Shown here one piece after another: positions 1 through 11,300 of a stretch of 64,000 bases of DNA. Made by a program: the position numbers and the translations under genes. Position 1 is the stretch's first letter. Every line of letters begins with the position of its first letter. This DNA is from a virus, in IMG/VR virus record IMGVR_UViG_3300007609_001486, positions 1-64,000 of that record; one strand, 5' to 3'. A model generated the notes under the pieces. That model was not told where the DNA came from. It did not search any database and saw only the letters and a list, made by a program, of their open reading frames with translations.

Positions 1-1
1 A

Positions 2-1114
2 ACATTAGAAAATCCTGAATACACTGTTAAGGGAAACGATCCTTTATTTAATGCAGGAGTAGCACCAGAATACAATCCAATTCAAACAATAGATCCAAAT
101 TTAGATCTCACAATCGTGGATTTCGATACAGGAAATCCCATAGAAATTTCAGAACAAGAAAAAAAGCAGAATGCAAATAAGATAGTCAAAGAATTAACTA
201 AACAGGGAATCACTGACAAAAGAGAACAGGCAAATCTTTTAGCTGTCGTAGAAACCAAAAGTAAATTAAGTCCCCGTGCTGTAAAAAATTACAGTAATGC
301 ATCTGTGCAGGATATTCGCAGTGAATTTGGGTCAAGGATTGACGATATATCAGATACAGAGTTAACAAATCTAAAAGACAACCCTTCAGATTTCTATGAC
401 GAGGTGCTGAAAGATGTAGGTGGTAGCGAATATCAGGGAAGGGGATTTGTTCAACTTACGGGTCGAGATAATTATGTAGAAGTGGGCAATAGATTAAACA
501 TGGATCTTGCTAATAATCCTGAACTTGCATTTGATACAGACACTTCTGCAAAAATAGCCGCCGATTTTTACAAAGACCAAAACTCAAAAACCAATCTCAA
601 AAGCATAAGAAATTTGTTTAGTTCTATGTTTAGTTTTGATCCATTTACAACTACCGACCAATCCCTGCAATCTGGCGGCAAATCTATGCTGGAAAAAATA
701 CAGGCTTTAAGCGATTCCTGGTTAAGCCGATTAGAAAGTGCAGATCCTGTTCAGTTGTCCAACACCACTACTGAGATTGTGCAAGATAGAGATGGAGGCC
801 TCAGAGGAACTAGTGATAAGCCATTGCCAACAGGAAGAAGTTTACCTAGCCCTAATAATAATTTAGACATTGACGACAGTCTTTTAAACGAAATAGATTC
901 ACTGTCAGATAGTCCGTATAATGAACTTCTTGCACAAGAATATCTGGGCGAAGACGATCAAGGTAATATTATAGATATAAACACAGGTGAAATTTTTGGG
1001 GAGAAGCCTCTTGACAGCGAAATAGTCTATGACACAGAGGGTAATGTGTCTTTAAATAGATCAGGTTGGCGATTTGTTAATAACGGAAGCGGAGCAATAG
1101 AAGAAAATGTATAG
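2..1114 (+). CDS. GH19-type lysozyme/chitinase-like protein, 5'-truncated by window
   Basis: The reading frame is open to the left edge, so the gene begins outside the window; the GTG at 116 is only an internal codon. The middle of the visible part resembles glycoside hydrolase family 19: a glutamate in VVETKSKLS (about nt 245-260), then YQGRGFVQLTGRDNY and LANNPELAF (about nt 430-540), the GH19 substrate-cleft signature. Family members cut chitin or the glycan strands of peptidoglycan. The C-terminal third is acidic, Gly/Ser/Asn-rich and unrecognised. The gene overlaps the next one, a gp5-like hub gene, by 8 bases (ATGTATAG), so the product is probably a tail-associated lysin used at infection. 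I see no holin beside it, which argues against a free endolysin, but that is inference. Confidence 0.75.
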   Translation, partial: TLENPEYTVKGNDPLFNAGVAPEYNPIQTIDPNLDLTIVDFDTGNPIEISEQEKKQNANKIVKELTKQGITDKREQANLLAVVETKSKLSPRAVKNYSNASVQDIRSEFGSRIDDISDTELTNLKDNPSDFYDEVLKDVGGSEYQGRGFVQLTGRDNYVEVGNRLNMDLANNPELAFDTDTSAKIAADFYKDQNSKTNLKSIRNLFSSMFSFDPFTTTDQSLQSGGKSMLEKIQALSDSWLSRLESADPVQLSNTTTEIVQDRDGGLRGTSDKPLPTGRSLPSPNNNLDIDDSLLNEIDSLSDSPYNELLAQEYLGEDDQGNIIDINTGEIFGEKPLDSEIVYDTEGNVSLNRSGWRFVNNGSGAIEENV

Positions 1115-3869
1115 CTATTCACGTACCACAGTTAAAGATGCTCCGATTAGAGGATCAGGACCATACGAGGCAATGATAGTAAATCATTTAGATCCTTACA
1201 TGCAAGGCAGCTTAGAAGTAGAACTTCTACGAAGAAATAGTGCAGCGAATTCGCCGCAACGCAGTGGGCAATTGGTTGTAGTAAAATACCTGTCTCCTTT
1301 TTATGGAGCTACTCCAGCTTCGGGTCTCAAAGAAAACGACGGATATGAAAACACCCAAAAGAGTTACGGGTTTTGGGCGGTGCCGCCAGATTTTGGCACA
1401 CGTGTGTTAGTAATCTTTGCAGAGGGCAATCCTGCTTACGGTTATTGGATAGGTTGTATACAAGACAGTAACATGAATTTCATGGTTCCTGATGGGAGGG
1501 CAAGCACAGCTGCCACTACTGATGCCACACCCGGCGAACTCCAAGGTAAAAAACTTCCAGTTGGTGAGTACAATAAAAAGTTAGAAACTGGCGGCAAAAT
1601 AGATCCTAATTTCTTTGACAAGCCCTACAATAAAGATTTCACCGGCGTATTGCAAACACAAGGGCTTCTGGATGATGAAGCTCGCGGAACAACCACGACC
1701 AGTTCAAGGAGAGAAGTTCCTAGCATGGTATTTGGGATAAGCACGCCCGGACCGTTGGATAAGCGCAGAGGCTCTCCCAAAGCAAAATACGGAACTACAG
1801 AAGATAGCGTAGAAATTCCATATAATAGATTGGGCGGATCCAGTTTTGTAATGGACGACGGTGATGAAAAATTCATCCGTGCAACTCATGCAGAAGATGG
1901 TCCTCCTATATACATTAATAGAACTAGAAATGAAGGCGGCGGCGACGAGACAATTCCTCAAAATGAACTCACACGAATCCGCACACGCACCGGACATCAA
2001 ATACTGTTACACAATTCAGAAGACTTAATTTATATAGCAAACTCCAGAGGCACTGCCTGGATAGAACTTACTTCTGACGGAAAGATTGATATTCATGCCC
2101 AAGACAGCATCAGCGTAATGAGTGATAATGATATAAACTTCACCGCCGAGCGTGATTTCAACGTTGACGCTGGCAGAAATGTTAACATCAAAGCCAGTGC
2201 TCGTTGGAGTGATTTTAAAAGCGTGGAAGAAGATCTTGAAAGCGGTAGAGTACAGATAGAAAGTGCATATAACACAAATCTACATGTGGGCAGAGATTAC
2301 AAGATAACAGTAAAACGAGATAAGCACCTATATATCGAAGATGAATATAAAACCAACGTAGGAGCAAGTATTAACACTAGCAGCGGCAGCGACATAATGA
2401 TGAAAAGTGCAGGAAGCATACATACAAGTGCTGGCGGAAGTGTTTTTACAACCAGCGACGGTAGCACACATAATATAACTGCTGGAGATATGTACACTAA
2501 AGTCGAAGGAAAAATACATAACCGTGCAGGAGAAACAATACAGACAAATGCAGGAACAGATATTCATACTATAGCAGGTGATAATATTTACGTCAAAACC
2601 TTGACAGGTGAAATTCACAGCATTGCAGAAACAAATGCTTACACAAGAACAAAAACTGGGGACATGCATCACATAGCCGAAGGGGGTATTTTTACAGAAG
2701 CAATTACACTGGGAATTCATAATACCGCTGCAGTTGATATTAGGAATGCCGCAGGCAACACCATTGATCTACAAGCTGGCACTTTGATAGCAGGCGACGC
2801 AGCGCAGATACATTGGAATAGCAACAAGTCTGACACAGCTATAATTGCACAAGAGGCCTCGGATGCAGAAGCAGCCAAATATGCAGTGCAAGCAGAAGAC
2901 CCAAAAAGTGATGCAGAACCTGTGAAACCTTTGCCTACTATTACACTGCCGTATGTGATGCCAGGTGTTGATCAGCCTATTCCTTATCCTAGTATTTTAG
3001 CAAGGGCGCCTCAGCACGAGCCATGGCCCCATCATGAAAATCTCAATCCCCTATCTTTCAAGCGTGACCAAACGGATAGGGAAGCAACTGGAGCATTAGT
3101 TACAGCCGATAGATTTGCTACTCCAGATACTTTTTTAAAGAATAAAACTATTGGCGAGTCTACTATACGAGTTATGGGCACCGGCGGCAATCTTAGCTCG
3201 CAAAACGTACCAGAAGACGGCGACGGAACGGGCTCCGACTATAGAAATAGTGACAGCTTTGATGATTCAGCCGGAATTGGCGAAGGACAAATTGATCCTA
3301 GGCTAAAAAATGAATCAGAAGTTACCGGATCGACGGATTTCGGTGAAGAAGGAACAGACAAATCAAACCTCAAATACGAAAACAAAAATGCGACTAGAAA
3401 TCTAGCACTTGAACCTGCTCTTGAAAACCTGTTAATTAAAGTAGCCACAGAGTTAGACGTCACAGCACACATAACAAGTGGGGGTCAAATGCCGTATGAC
3501 GAGTGTATTGCACGTGGTGGATATAAAGCGCAAAATTCCAAAAAATGGTACGTGGGCGGCAAAGCAGTGCGTACAGGATCAACAAGACACGACGGTGGAG
3601 CCGCCTGCGATCTTTACATTACCCGAGATGATGTGCAAATTCCAAGTAACAATCCTATATTCAACAAATTTGTAGAACTGTTTATGAAGTACGGCGGCAG
3701 AGCAGGAGGATCAAGTCCCGCTTATATGGGCCCATATGTAATGCATCTTGATATTGTAGGCTCAGACCGAGGGGGCGGCATTGTTTGGTTAAGCACAAGA
3801 GATTTTGAAAGGTCATTGCGCAAAGGACTTGCCCAGCAAACTGCGCCCATAAAGAGTGCATTTGTGTAG
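1107..3869 (+). CDS. 5: gp5-like baseplate hub/spike with C-terminal M15-type peptidase domain
   Basis: Residues about 15-125 (GPYEAMIVNHLDPYMQG ... FGTRVLVIFAEGN ... YGYWIGCIQD) match the OB-fold of T4 gp5/VgrG-type spikes. Residues about 320-570 are a run of short repeats with regularly spaced Gly, Ser, Ala, Ile and His (IHTSAGGSVFTTSDG, IHNRAGETIQTNAG), as expected for the trimeric beta-helix needle. After a linker, residues about 785-890 carry STRHDGGAACDLYI (H828, D835) and YVMHLDIVG (H880, D882), the zinc-ligand pattern of M15/VanY-type D,D- or L,D-peptidases. In T4 gp5 the enzyme domain is a lysozyme between OB-fold and needle; here it is a peptidase after the needle, and a GH19 protein is encoded just upstream. 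The start overlaps the previous stop by 8 bases. Confidence 0.85.
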   Translation: MYSYSRTTVKDAPIRGSGPYEAMIVNHLDPYMQGSLEVELLRRNSAANSPQRSGQLVVVKYLSPFYGATPASGLKENDGYENTQKSYGFWAVPPDFGTRVLVIFAEGNPAYGYWIGCIQDSNMNFMVPDGRASTAATTDATPGELQGKKLPVGEYNKKLETGGKIDPNFFDKPYNKDFTGVLQTQGLLDDEARGTTTTSSRREVPSMVFGISTPGPLDKRRGSPKAKYGTTEDSVEIPYNRLGGSSFVMDDGDEKFIRATHAEDGPPIYINRTRNEGGGDETIPQNELTRIRTRTGHQILLHNSEDLIYIANSRGTAWIELTSDGKIDIHAQDSISVMSDNDINFTAERDFNVDAGRNVNIKASARWSDFKSVEEDLESGRVQIESAYNTNLHVGRDYKITVKRDKHLYIEDEYKTNVGASINTSSGSDIMMKSAGSIHTSAGGSVFTTSDGSTHNITAGDMYTKVEGKIHNRAGETIQTNAGTDIHTIAGDNIYVKTLTGEIHSIAETNAYTRTKTGDMHHIAEGGIFTEAITLGIHNTAAVDIRNAAGNTIDLQAGTLIAGDAAQIHWNSNKSDTAIIAQEASDAEAAKYAVQAEDPKSDAEPVKPLPTITLPYVMPGVDQPIPYPSILARAPQHEPWPHHENLNPLSFKRDQTDREATGALVTADRFATPDTFLKNKTIGESTIRVMGTGGNLSSQNVPEDGDGTGSDYRNSDSFDDSAGIGEGQIDPRLKNESEVTGSTDFGEEGTDKSNLKYENKNATRNLALEPALENLLIKVATELDVTAHITSGGQMPYDECIARGGYKAQNSKKWYVGGKAVRTGSTRHDGGAACDLYITRDDVQIPSNNPIFNKFVELFMKYGGRAGGSSPAYMGPYVMHLDIVGSDRGGGIVWLSTRDFERSLRKGLAQQTAPIKSAFV

Positions 3870-3881
3870 GTAAATAATGTT

Positions 3882-4319
3882 ATGAGTTCGCTAGAAAAAA
3901 ATCTATATAAAAGAATAATAGTTCCTGGCAAGCCAGAGAAACCAAAACCTAGCACATCATATAGAGGATTTTCTACTATAAACGATGCGGCTGATAAATT
4001 TGCTCTGTATGATTTCGAATTGATAAAGCAAAATATCATAAATCATTTTCATATTCGCAAAGGAGAAAAATTAAGCGACCCAGAATTCGGTACTATAATA
4101 TGGGACATGTTATACGAGCCGTTCACGGACGCAGTAAGAGATGCTGTCTTGGATAATGTCACAGAAATCTGTAATTATGATCCTAGGGCACAAGTTGACC
4201 AAATTCTTGTGGATAGCTACGAAAATGGCATAGAAGTTGTGTGTTTCTTATCATATCTCCCCTTTAATATATCTGAACAATTGCAATTCAGATTTGATCA
4301 AGCCGCCGCATTAGATTAA
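3882..4319 (+). CDS. 25: gp25-like baseplate wedge protein
   Basis: A 145-residue protein of the GPW/gp25 family, the wedge component related to lysozyme-like sheath-initiator proteins of contractile systems. Visible features are KGEKLSDPEFGTIIWDMLYEP (residues about 60-80), matching the family signature in which a short acidic/Gly motif is followed by PEFGT and a hydrophobic helix, and the preceding I..NI..H...RKGE. The length is typical. It sits 12 bases after the hub gene and 52 before gene 6, the order 5-25-6 seen in marine T4-like phages. In the virion it nucleates sheath assembly with gp6 and gp53-type partners; that role is taken from the family. Confidence 0.92.
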   Translation: MSSLEKNLYKRIIVPGKPEKPKPSTSYRGFSTINDAADKFALYDFELIKQNIINHFHIRKGEKLSDPEFGTIIWDMLYEPFTDAVRDAVLDNVTEICNYDPRAQVDQILVDSYENGIEVVCFLSYLPFNISEQLQFRFDQAAALD

Positions 4320-4339
4320 ATGCTAGTTTAATTTTTGCT

Positions 4340-4347
4340 GATAAATA
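4340..4347 (+). promoter_or_regulatory. T4-type late promoter upstream of gene 6
   Basis: GATAAATA matches seven of eight bases of the T4 late promoter consensus TATAAATA and ends 24 bases before the gene 6 start, with AAAAGGA as ribosome site between them. Late promoters of this class have only the -10-like element and need the gp55 sigma-like factor. Confidence 0.6.
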
Positions 4348-4371
4348 TCTTATATTAAAAGGATTATCTCT

Positions 4372-7300
4372 ATGTCTTCTACTGATAGACAATCACGGTT
4401 ACTAGTAACCGAAGATTGGAAGAAAATATATCAAAGTTTCAGAAATGCGGACTTTCAAAGCTACGATTTTGACAATCTCCGCAGAACAATGATAAACTAT
4501 CTTAGACAGAACTATCCTGAAGACTTTAACGATTACATAGAAAGCTCTGAATATCTTGCACTGATTGATCTAATAGCATTCCTAGGACAAAATCTTTCAT
4601 TCAGGGTTGATCTAAATGCCAGAGAAAATTTCCTCGAAACCGCAGAGCGTAGAGAAAGCGTTTTAAGATTAGCCAAACTTATATCTTATAATCCTAGCAG
4701 AAACAAACCCGCAAATGGATTATTGAAGTTCGATACGGTAACGACCACAGAATCTGTCAAAGACAGCACTGGTTTGGATCTGGCAGGAACCACAGTAACG
4801 TGGAACGACAGAGCAAATCCTAATTACTTTGAGCAGTTTATCAAAATAATAAATGCGGCCCTGCCACAAGGGGGCGGAGTAGGCAGCCCGATCAAAACAG
4901 CAGATATACAAGGCATAAGCACAGAACAATACAGATTTAATGCCCTTAACACTGACATACCCTCATATGGTTTTAACAAACCAGTAGAAGGCCTTACCAC
5001 TAGATTTGAAGTTGTAAGCACTACTCTAAACGGAAACACAATTTTGGAAGAACCTCCTTTACCTGGAAACAGTCCTAGTTTTCTATACAGAGACGATGGT
5101 CAGGGTGCAGGAAGTTCTAATACTGGATTCTTCATGCATTTCAGACAAGGCACTCTAGAAAGTTCAAATTTCAACGTGCAAAATCCAATTCCTAATCAAG
5201 TTGTTAGCATAGATGACGAAAACATTAATAATTCTGATATTTGGGTGTATGGCACTGATTCCAATGGATTTGAAACTACTTTATGGACAAAATTAGATTC
5301 AGTAGAAGGAAACAATATTATCTACAACAGTATCTTCAAAGATACAAAAAATGTCTATTCGGTATCCACTAGGACTAACGATAGGATTAATTTGGTATTT
5401 TCTGATGGTGTTTTTGGTAATTTGCCGTCCGGCGGTTTCCGCATTTATTATAGAACCAGTGATAACAGGAACATGATAATCAGCCCAAGTGCTGTAACAA
5501 ACGTAAACATTGAAATACCATATATTAGCAGAGCAAACAGACAAGAAATACTCACAATAGGCCTCAGCCTCAAAACTACTGTTAACAATTCTCGACCAAG
5601 CGAATCTAATGCTGATATCAAAGCGGATGCCCCGTCAACCTATTATACGCAAAACAGATTGATAACAGCCGAAGACTATAACATAGGACCGCTAGGTATC
5701 GATCAAGATATCATTAAGACCAAGACAGTAAATAGAATCAGCAGCGGAATCAGCAAATATTTGGATCTAAGAGACCCTACTGGAAAATATTCAACAACAA
5801 AATTATATGCCAGCGACGGAGTAATCTATAAACAGGAATATACAGACAAATTTAATTTTGATTTTGTCACCCAGGCAGATATAGAAGGAGTTGTATATAC
5901 ACAACTTGAGCCTTTGATAAACAGCGAAGAAATTAAATCCTTTTATCAACAGAATTTTTCAAGACAAGATGTTACAGAGCTTAATGCTGTTTGGAGACAG
6001 ACCACAAATTCCACAAATAGAAGCACAGGATATTTACAAGAAATTCTAAACAGTAATCAGTTGTTAACCTCTGCCGCAGGAGTGCCGATTTCAAATGCTC
6101 AATTTTATCCTGTTGGATCGTTTGCCACAAACAATTTACAGTTTTTTGAAGTAGGTGCTCTTGTAAAGTTCAAAGCACCTCAAACTACCTCCACCGACGG
6201 CGCAATTGTTCAGCAGTATTTTTTAGAAAACAACACGCTCACAGTTGATTCCAACGCTTCCGGATCAAGTTTATACAAATGGGCAGTTGTGCAAGGAGTG
6301 AACGGTGACGGAACATTAATAGATGAAGACGGATTTGGAGCAATTACTTTCAATGATGTAATACCAGAGGGTTCTAAGGTCACTGAGATATTGCCCAGGT
6401 ATGTTAGAAATGTAGGAGCAGATACCAAAAGACAAATCATTGACAGAGCGTTTGCTTACAGAGACTTCGGCTTAAGATACAGTCAGACAGAACGGCAATG
6501 GAAAATTATCACCGCTGAAGACATTAACACTTTTAGTGGATTTTCTCTACAGACTGAAGGAAACACCATAGGTGAAAATCTTGACACAAGTTGGTTGTTC
6601 TATTTTCAGACTGATGGGTCTAAGTACACTGTTACATATAGGGCTCTTAGGTATGTTTTTGAAAGCGCAGACGAAATAAAGTTTTATTTTGATAATGCTG
6701 ACAAGATTTTTGACCCCAAAACAGGCAAAACACAAAAAGACAGTATCACGGTGCTGGGCATAAATCCAAGATCTAACTCACCTCAACCTTTTAATAAAGA
6801 TTTTGTATGGAGCATATCAAATGCATATAAAGATGCAGGAGGTTACAACGACACGCGAAAAATACAGTTGGCATTGTTTGACAGCGACGATGACGGCATC
6901 GCAGACAATCCTGATATTTTTTCCGATATAGTGAATGAACGTGCAAAAATAGAAAATAGATTCATCTTCCAGGAAAAATATTCAAATTCCGACGGAGTAG
7001 AAGATTTTAGATATGTGCCTAATCCAGGAATTAAAGTCTTACAAAATGAAAGCACTCCAATACAGCCCAGCGCAGAATCAGATGGGCAAGTTTTCTATTT
7101 TGTAGATTTTGATCTCTTCAAGGTTTTAGATAAAACACAAAATAACATGACAGTTAGCACCAATTACCGTGCATTTGTAGGTAGAGATAGATTGAAGTTT
7201 GAATATGTTCATGTTGCTGATCAAAATTATAGAATAGACCCTGCACGCAGCAACATACTTGATACTTTTTTGCTCACAAGGGGCTATGATAATGAAATGC

Positions 7301-8355
7301 GCAGTTATTTGCGCGGAGAAATTAATAATAAACCATTGCCGCCCAGCACCGACGAATTGTTTAGATCTTACGGTAGTGAAATTAACAAAATCAAAAGTAT
7401 AAGCGACGAGGTTGTATATCATCCAGTTAAGTATAAAATACTTTTTGGAAGCAAAGCAGACAGCGATTTGCAAGTTACCTTTAAAATTGTCAAGAACAGT
7501 GAGGTAGCCGTTAACAATAATGAACTAAAGGCAAATGTAATAGATCTAATCAATAGATATTTTTCTATAGAAAACTGGGATTTTGGTGAAACATTTTATT
7601 TTCAAGAGTTAGCAACCTATGTAATGAATAATCTGAGTCCAGATCTAGTCAGCTTCATCATAGTGCCGAAAAGAGCAGATCAAGGATTTGGAAGCTTATT
7701 CGAAATTAAATCTGAAACTGACGAAATATTTGCCAATGGTGCCACAGTGAATGACATCGAGATTATAAATCAACATACTGCTAGCAATCTGCAGAGTAAT
7801 GGCAAAGTTATCACCAGTATTTCATCTAATGCCACAGGAATACAAACACGCTCTCCTAGTGATCCAACAACCTTGCCTAGCACTACAGCAGGATCAGTGC
7901 TAGAAACCGGCAACACAGCGGGTACACTGAATCCTCCTTCACCACTGGAAGAACTAGATCTGTCTGAAAACGCAGATCCGTTTGAAGACGCAATCGGAAA
8001 TACTGCTCCAATAGATCCGACATATAATTTAAGAGTCATTCAAGTCAATAACACCAGCATTGCGGAGGACAATACAGGACCATTTGTTATACAAGAAGGT
8101 GATTCGTTTGTGATACAGCTGACAACCACTGATATATCCAACGGACAGACTATACCATACAATATATCTGGTTTAGATACATTTGATCTCAATGAGGCAC
8201 CGCTCACTGGACAATTTGTGATACAAAATAACACAGCTATAGCAGGATTCCAGTTGAGTGACACAATTGCATCTGATCGTCCTACAGTTTTCAAATTGAC
8301 TTTGAATGATCAACAAGTTTCCATAGAATTACCCATAGCAGGTTTACAGGCATAA
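4372..8355 (+). CDS. 6: gp6-like baseplate wedge protein (baseplate J-like)
   Basis: The N-terminal 110 residues (SSEYLALIDLIAFLGQNLSF, RVDLNARENFLETAERRESV, LAKLISYNPSRNKPANG) are a strong match to T4 gp6, the dimeric wedge protein of the inner baseplate ring that belongs to the baseplate J superfamily. The middle (NRLITAEDYNIGPL, about residue 424, and ISKYLDLRDPTGKYS) also fits the gp6 core. At 1,327 residues it is about twice T4 gp6 (660). The extra length is a long insertion-rich central part and a C-terminal tail (after about residue 1150) rich in Thr/Ser/Asn/Pro that may be an added Ig-like or surface domain. It follows gp25 and precedes the giant structural gene by 12 bases. Confidence 0.9.
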   Translation: MSSTDRQSRLLVTEDWKKIYQSFRNADFQSYDFDNLRRTMINYLRQNYPEDFNDYIESSEYLALIDLIAFLGQNLSFRVDLNARENFLETAERRESVLRLAKLISYNPSRNKPANGLLKFDTVTTTESVKDSTGLDLAGTTVTWNDRANPNYFEQFIKIINAALPQGGGVGSPIKTADIQGISTEQYRFNALNTDIPSYGFNKPVEGLTTRFEVVSTTLNGNTILEEPPLPGNSPSFLYRDDGQGAGSSNTGFFMHFRQGTLESSNFNVQNPIPNQVVSIDDENINNSDIWVYGTDSNGFETTLWTKLDSVEGNNIIYNSIFKDTKNVYSVSTRTNDRINLVFSDGVFGNLPSGGFRIYYRTSDNRNMIISPSAVTNVNIEIPYISRANRQEILTIGLSLKTTVNNSRPSESNADIKADAPSTYYTQNRLITAEDYNIGPLGIDQDIIKTKTVNRISSGISKYLDLRDPTGKYSTTKLYASDGVIYKQEYTDKFNFDFVTQADIEGVVYTQLEPLINSEEIKSFYQQNFSRQDVTELNAVWRQTTNSTNRSTGYLQEILNSNQLLTSAAGVPISNAQFYPVGSFATNNLQFFEVGALVKFKAPQTTSTDGAIVQQYFLENNTLTVDSNASGSSLYKWAVVQGVNGDGTLIDEDGFGAITFNDVIPEGSKVTEILPRYVRNVGADTKRQIIDRAFAYRDFGLRYSQTERQWKIITAEDINTFSGFSLQTEGNTIGENLDTSWLFYFQTDGSKYTVTYRALRYVFESADEIKFYFDNADKIFDPKTGKTQKDSITVLGINPRSNSPQPFNKDFVWSISNAYKDAGGYNDTRKIQLALFDSDDDGIADNPDIFSDIVNERAKIENRFIFQEKYSNSDGVEDFRYVPNPGIKVLQNESTPIQPSAESDGQVFYFVDFDLFKVLDKTQNNMTVSTNYRAFVGRDRLKFEYVHVADQNYRIDPARSNILDTFLLTRGYDNEMRSYLRGEINNKPLPPSTDELFRSYGSEINKIKSISDEVVYHPVKYKILFGSKADSDLQVTFKIVKNSEVAVNNNELKANVIDLINRYFSIENWDFGETFYFQELATYVMNNLSPDLVSFIIVPKRADQGFGSLFEIKSETDEIFANGATVNDIEIINQHTASNLQSNGKVITSISSNATGIQTRSPSDPTTLPSTTAGSVLETGNTAGTLNPPSPLEELDLSENADPFEDAIGNTAPIDPTYNLRVIQVNNTSIAEDNTGPFVIQEGDSFVIQLTTTDISNGQTIPYNISGLDTFDLNEAPLTGQFVIQNNTAIAGFQLSDTIASDRPTVFKLTLNDQQVSIELPIAGLQA

Positions 8356-8367
8356 GGATAATAATTA

Positions 8368-11300
8368 ATGTCATCTAATGAACAAAATGAATTTGGATCA
8401 CCAACTCCAGGAGACAACAATCGTCAGAGTGCTCGTTTTCTCCCTAGATTCTTTAGATCAGAAGCCAATCTAAAATTTCTACAAGCAACAGTTGATCAGT
8501 TGACCCAGCCGGGTGTGGCAGAAAAACTGAGCGGATTCTTTGGTAGGACTATAGCGAAAGGATTTAAGTCTGAGGATAATTATATCGGTGATGTCAACAA
8601 AGACAGATTGGATTATCAGTTCGAACCTGCACTGGTTATCAAAGACGTATTTGACAATGTAACGTTCTACAAAGATTACAATGATTATATCAACACATTG
8701 AAGTTTTTTAATGTAAACACCGCTAATCATGACAAAATTAATCAACAAGAAAGTTATCCGTGGAATCCTAACATAGACTGGGACAAATTTGTAAATTTCA
8801 GAGAGTATTATTGGTTACCAGACGGTCCACTCAGCGTTCCGGTTCAAGGACAGGCTAGAGATGTCACTAGTACATTTACGGTAACCGTAGAGGAAGCTGA
8901 TGGAGATTTTGCATTTGTTTTTAACGGCAAAAATACAAGAAATCCAAGCCTTAGATTATTCAGAGGACAAAAATATAGATTTGAAATAGACACACCAGGG
9001 CATCCTTTTGCCGTTGCAGTAACAAGAAGTTTCACACCGGGCAACGCCGTAATTGTTGCCACACGAGAAGGTATTCGCCAAGACGGGTTATTTGATAGTC
9101 AACTGTATGGGGAAACCTACGACATTGGAGATTGGTTGGTTTTGCCACAGAGCGGTAGTGTTACATTTGAAGACGACGAAAATGTAAGCACTTTGTATCC
9201 TGATGGAATCCGCTACATTTCTGAAGCCGGCAACGAAATTGCTAATGTCTATATTGAAAAAGGAATACTGGAATTTACAGTGCCTTTTAATTCTCCTGAT
9301 CGTCTTTATTATATTTCACAAAACAGCATAGATACCAGCGGTTTATTCAAAATATACGATATCGAAGAAAACAGCTTTCTTGATGTAGAAGAAGACATTA
9401 TAGGAAAAAAATATTACACAAGCTCTAACGGAGTTGAATTTACTAATGGTTTAAAAGTGTCCTTCAGGGGAAATACACAACCAGAAGAATACAGCTCGGG
9501 CGAATACTATGTAGAAGGTGTCGGTAATTCAATTAAGTTGATCCCCAAAGAAAATTTAACAATAACCACATCATTTAACAATGATGTCCTACAACCGTTT
9601 GACGAGCAAGCGTTTGACGAGCTACCTTTTGGGTCAGCAAAGTCTTATCCGATCAAAAAAGATTATCTCACAGTCAGTCGAGAAAGTGCAGATCTTAATG
9701 CATGGAGTCGCAGTAATAGATGGTTTCATAGAACAGTCATAGAGGATAGTTTTAGATATAATGAAATTCCTATTGACTTGAAAGACAGCCAAAAAGCCAA
9801 AAGACCGATAATTGAATTCGAGCCCGGTTTAAAGTTATATAATTACGGAACATTTGCAAAACAATTTGTAGACGTAGTCGATACATTTACCAAAGATGTT
9901 TTTTCTACCATAGAAGGCTCTGTTGGTTACAACATTGACGGTGTTGATCTAATAGAAGGCATGAGAGTTTTGTTTACTGCTGATACGGACGTCTTGGTAA
10001 ATGGAGCAATATATGAAGTGAAATATGTAAACATTGACAACGCAAACAGAATCACCCTTATACCAACACTAGATACACTGCCACAACTTTTTGAAAATGT
10101 CTTAGTTCAGCAAGGTAAAACCTATGCTGGTAAAATATTCTTTTATAATGGATCTACATGGAAACTTGCACAAGACAAAACAGATGTTAATCAGGCACCT
10201 TTGTTTGACTTATGTTGTCCCCAAGGTGAGTTTTATGGCGATACTGAAATTTTTAATTCCACTTCATTCAAAGGTTGCAAGGTATTTTCTTACAAGCAGG
10301 GATCTGGAGCGGTTGACCCGGAGTTAGGATTTCCACTGAGTTATAGAAATATCAATAATACCGGGGATATAGTATTCGACTTTAATTTACTTACAGACAG
10401 TTTTAATCTGCAGATTAATGAAGAATTAGTTACAGTAAAAACCGATACAGCATTCTTAAGAAAATACTCTGACAGAACAAATTTCGTTTATCAGAATGGT
10501 TGGAGCAGTGTACCTGTTATCAGCAAACAAAAGGTTCTAAGACAATACACTGTAAGTCCTAGCCAAAGATCTGTTTTTGAAATAGATGTATATGAAAATG
10601 CAGCAATACTAGAAGATCTAGAAGTAAGCGTTTTTGTGAATAATGAAATTAGAACTGACTACAGCATTGATGTTTCCGGCGATCGTGTTGTGGTTCGTTT
10701 TACAAATTTGTTAGAGCTTGATGACGTAGTCTTATTGAAGACGCATTCATCTGCAGCTAAGAACAACACCGGACTTTATGAAATACCTAGCAATCTTGAA
10801 AAAAATCCTCTAAATGAAGACATTGTTGATTTTACTCTTGGTGAAGTGATAGATCATGTAGGCAGTATGATAGAAGATATTCCTGATTTTGCAGGAACAT
10901 TTCCTGGAAATAGCAATATTAGAGACCTGGGTAACTTGGATATATACGGAAAACGCTTCCTTAAACATTCCGGTCCTTGGAACCTGCCTGCATTTAGCAT
11001 CACCAGCAAAGAATTTAACATTGTAAGAGCAATCGAATACGGCAAAACAGAATACAGCAAGTTTAAAAGAAATTTTATTAAGATTGCAACTGATCTAGGA
11101 TTCACTGGAGAAACCAAACAGCACGTTGATAAAATATTAACAGAACTTAATTTAGAAAAAGTAAGCACACAACCATTTTATTTCTCTGACATGGTAGGCT
11201 ATAAAAGCGGCAACTCCATTCAATACGAAGTAATAGACGAAGAGAATCCATTTTATAATCTCACAGAGTTGTTTGCATTAGATAATCTCAACAATCAAGC

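Noticed and set aside
116-118. GTG as the start of the first gene
   Set aside because: The frame is open without a stop to base 2, so the GTG is an internal codon of a gene that begins outside the window.
2280-2820. Repeats in the hub gene as a DNA repeat array or CRISPR
   Set aside because: The periodicity is at the protein level (beta-helix repeats), with diverged codons and no regular spacers.
3869-3876. GTAAATAA-like sequence before gene 25 as a late promoter
   Set aside because: It matches poorly and lies about six bases from the ATG; gene 25 is more simply read from an upstream transcript.
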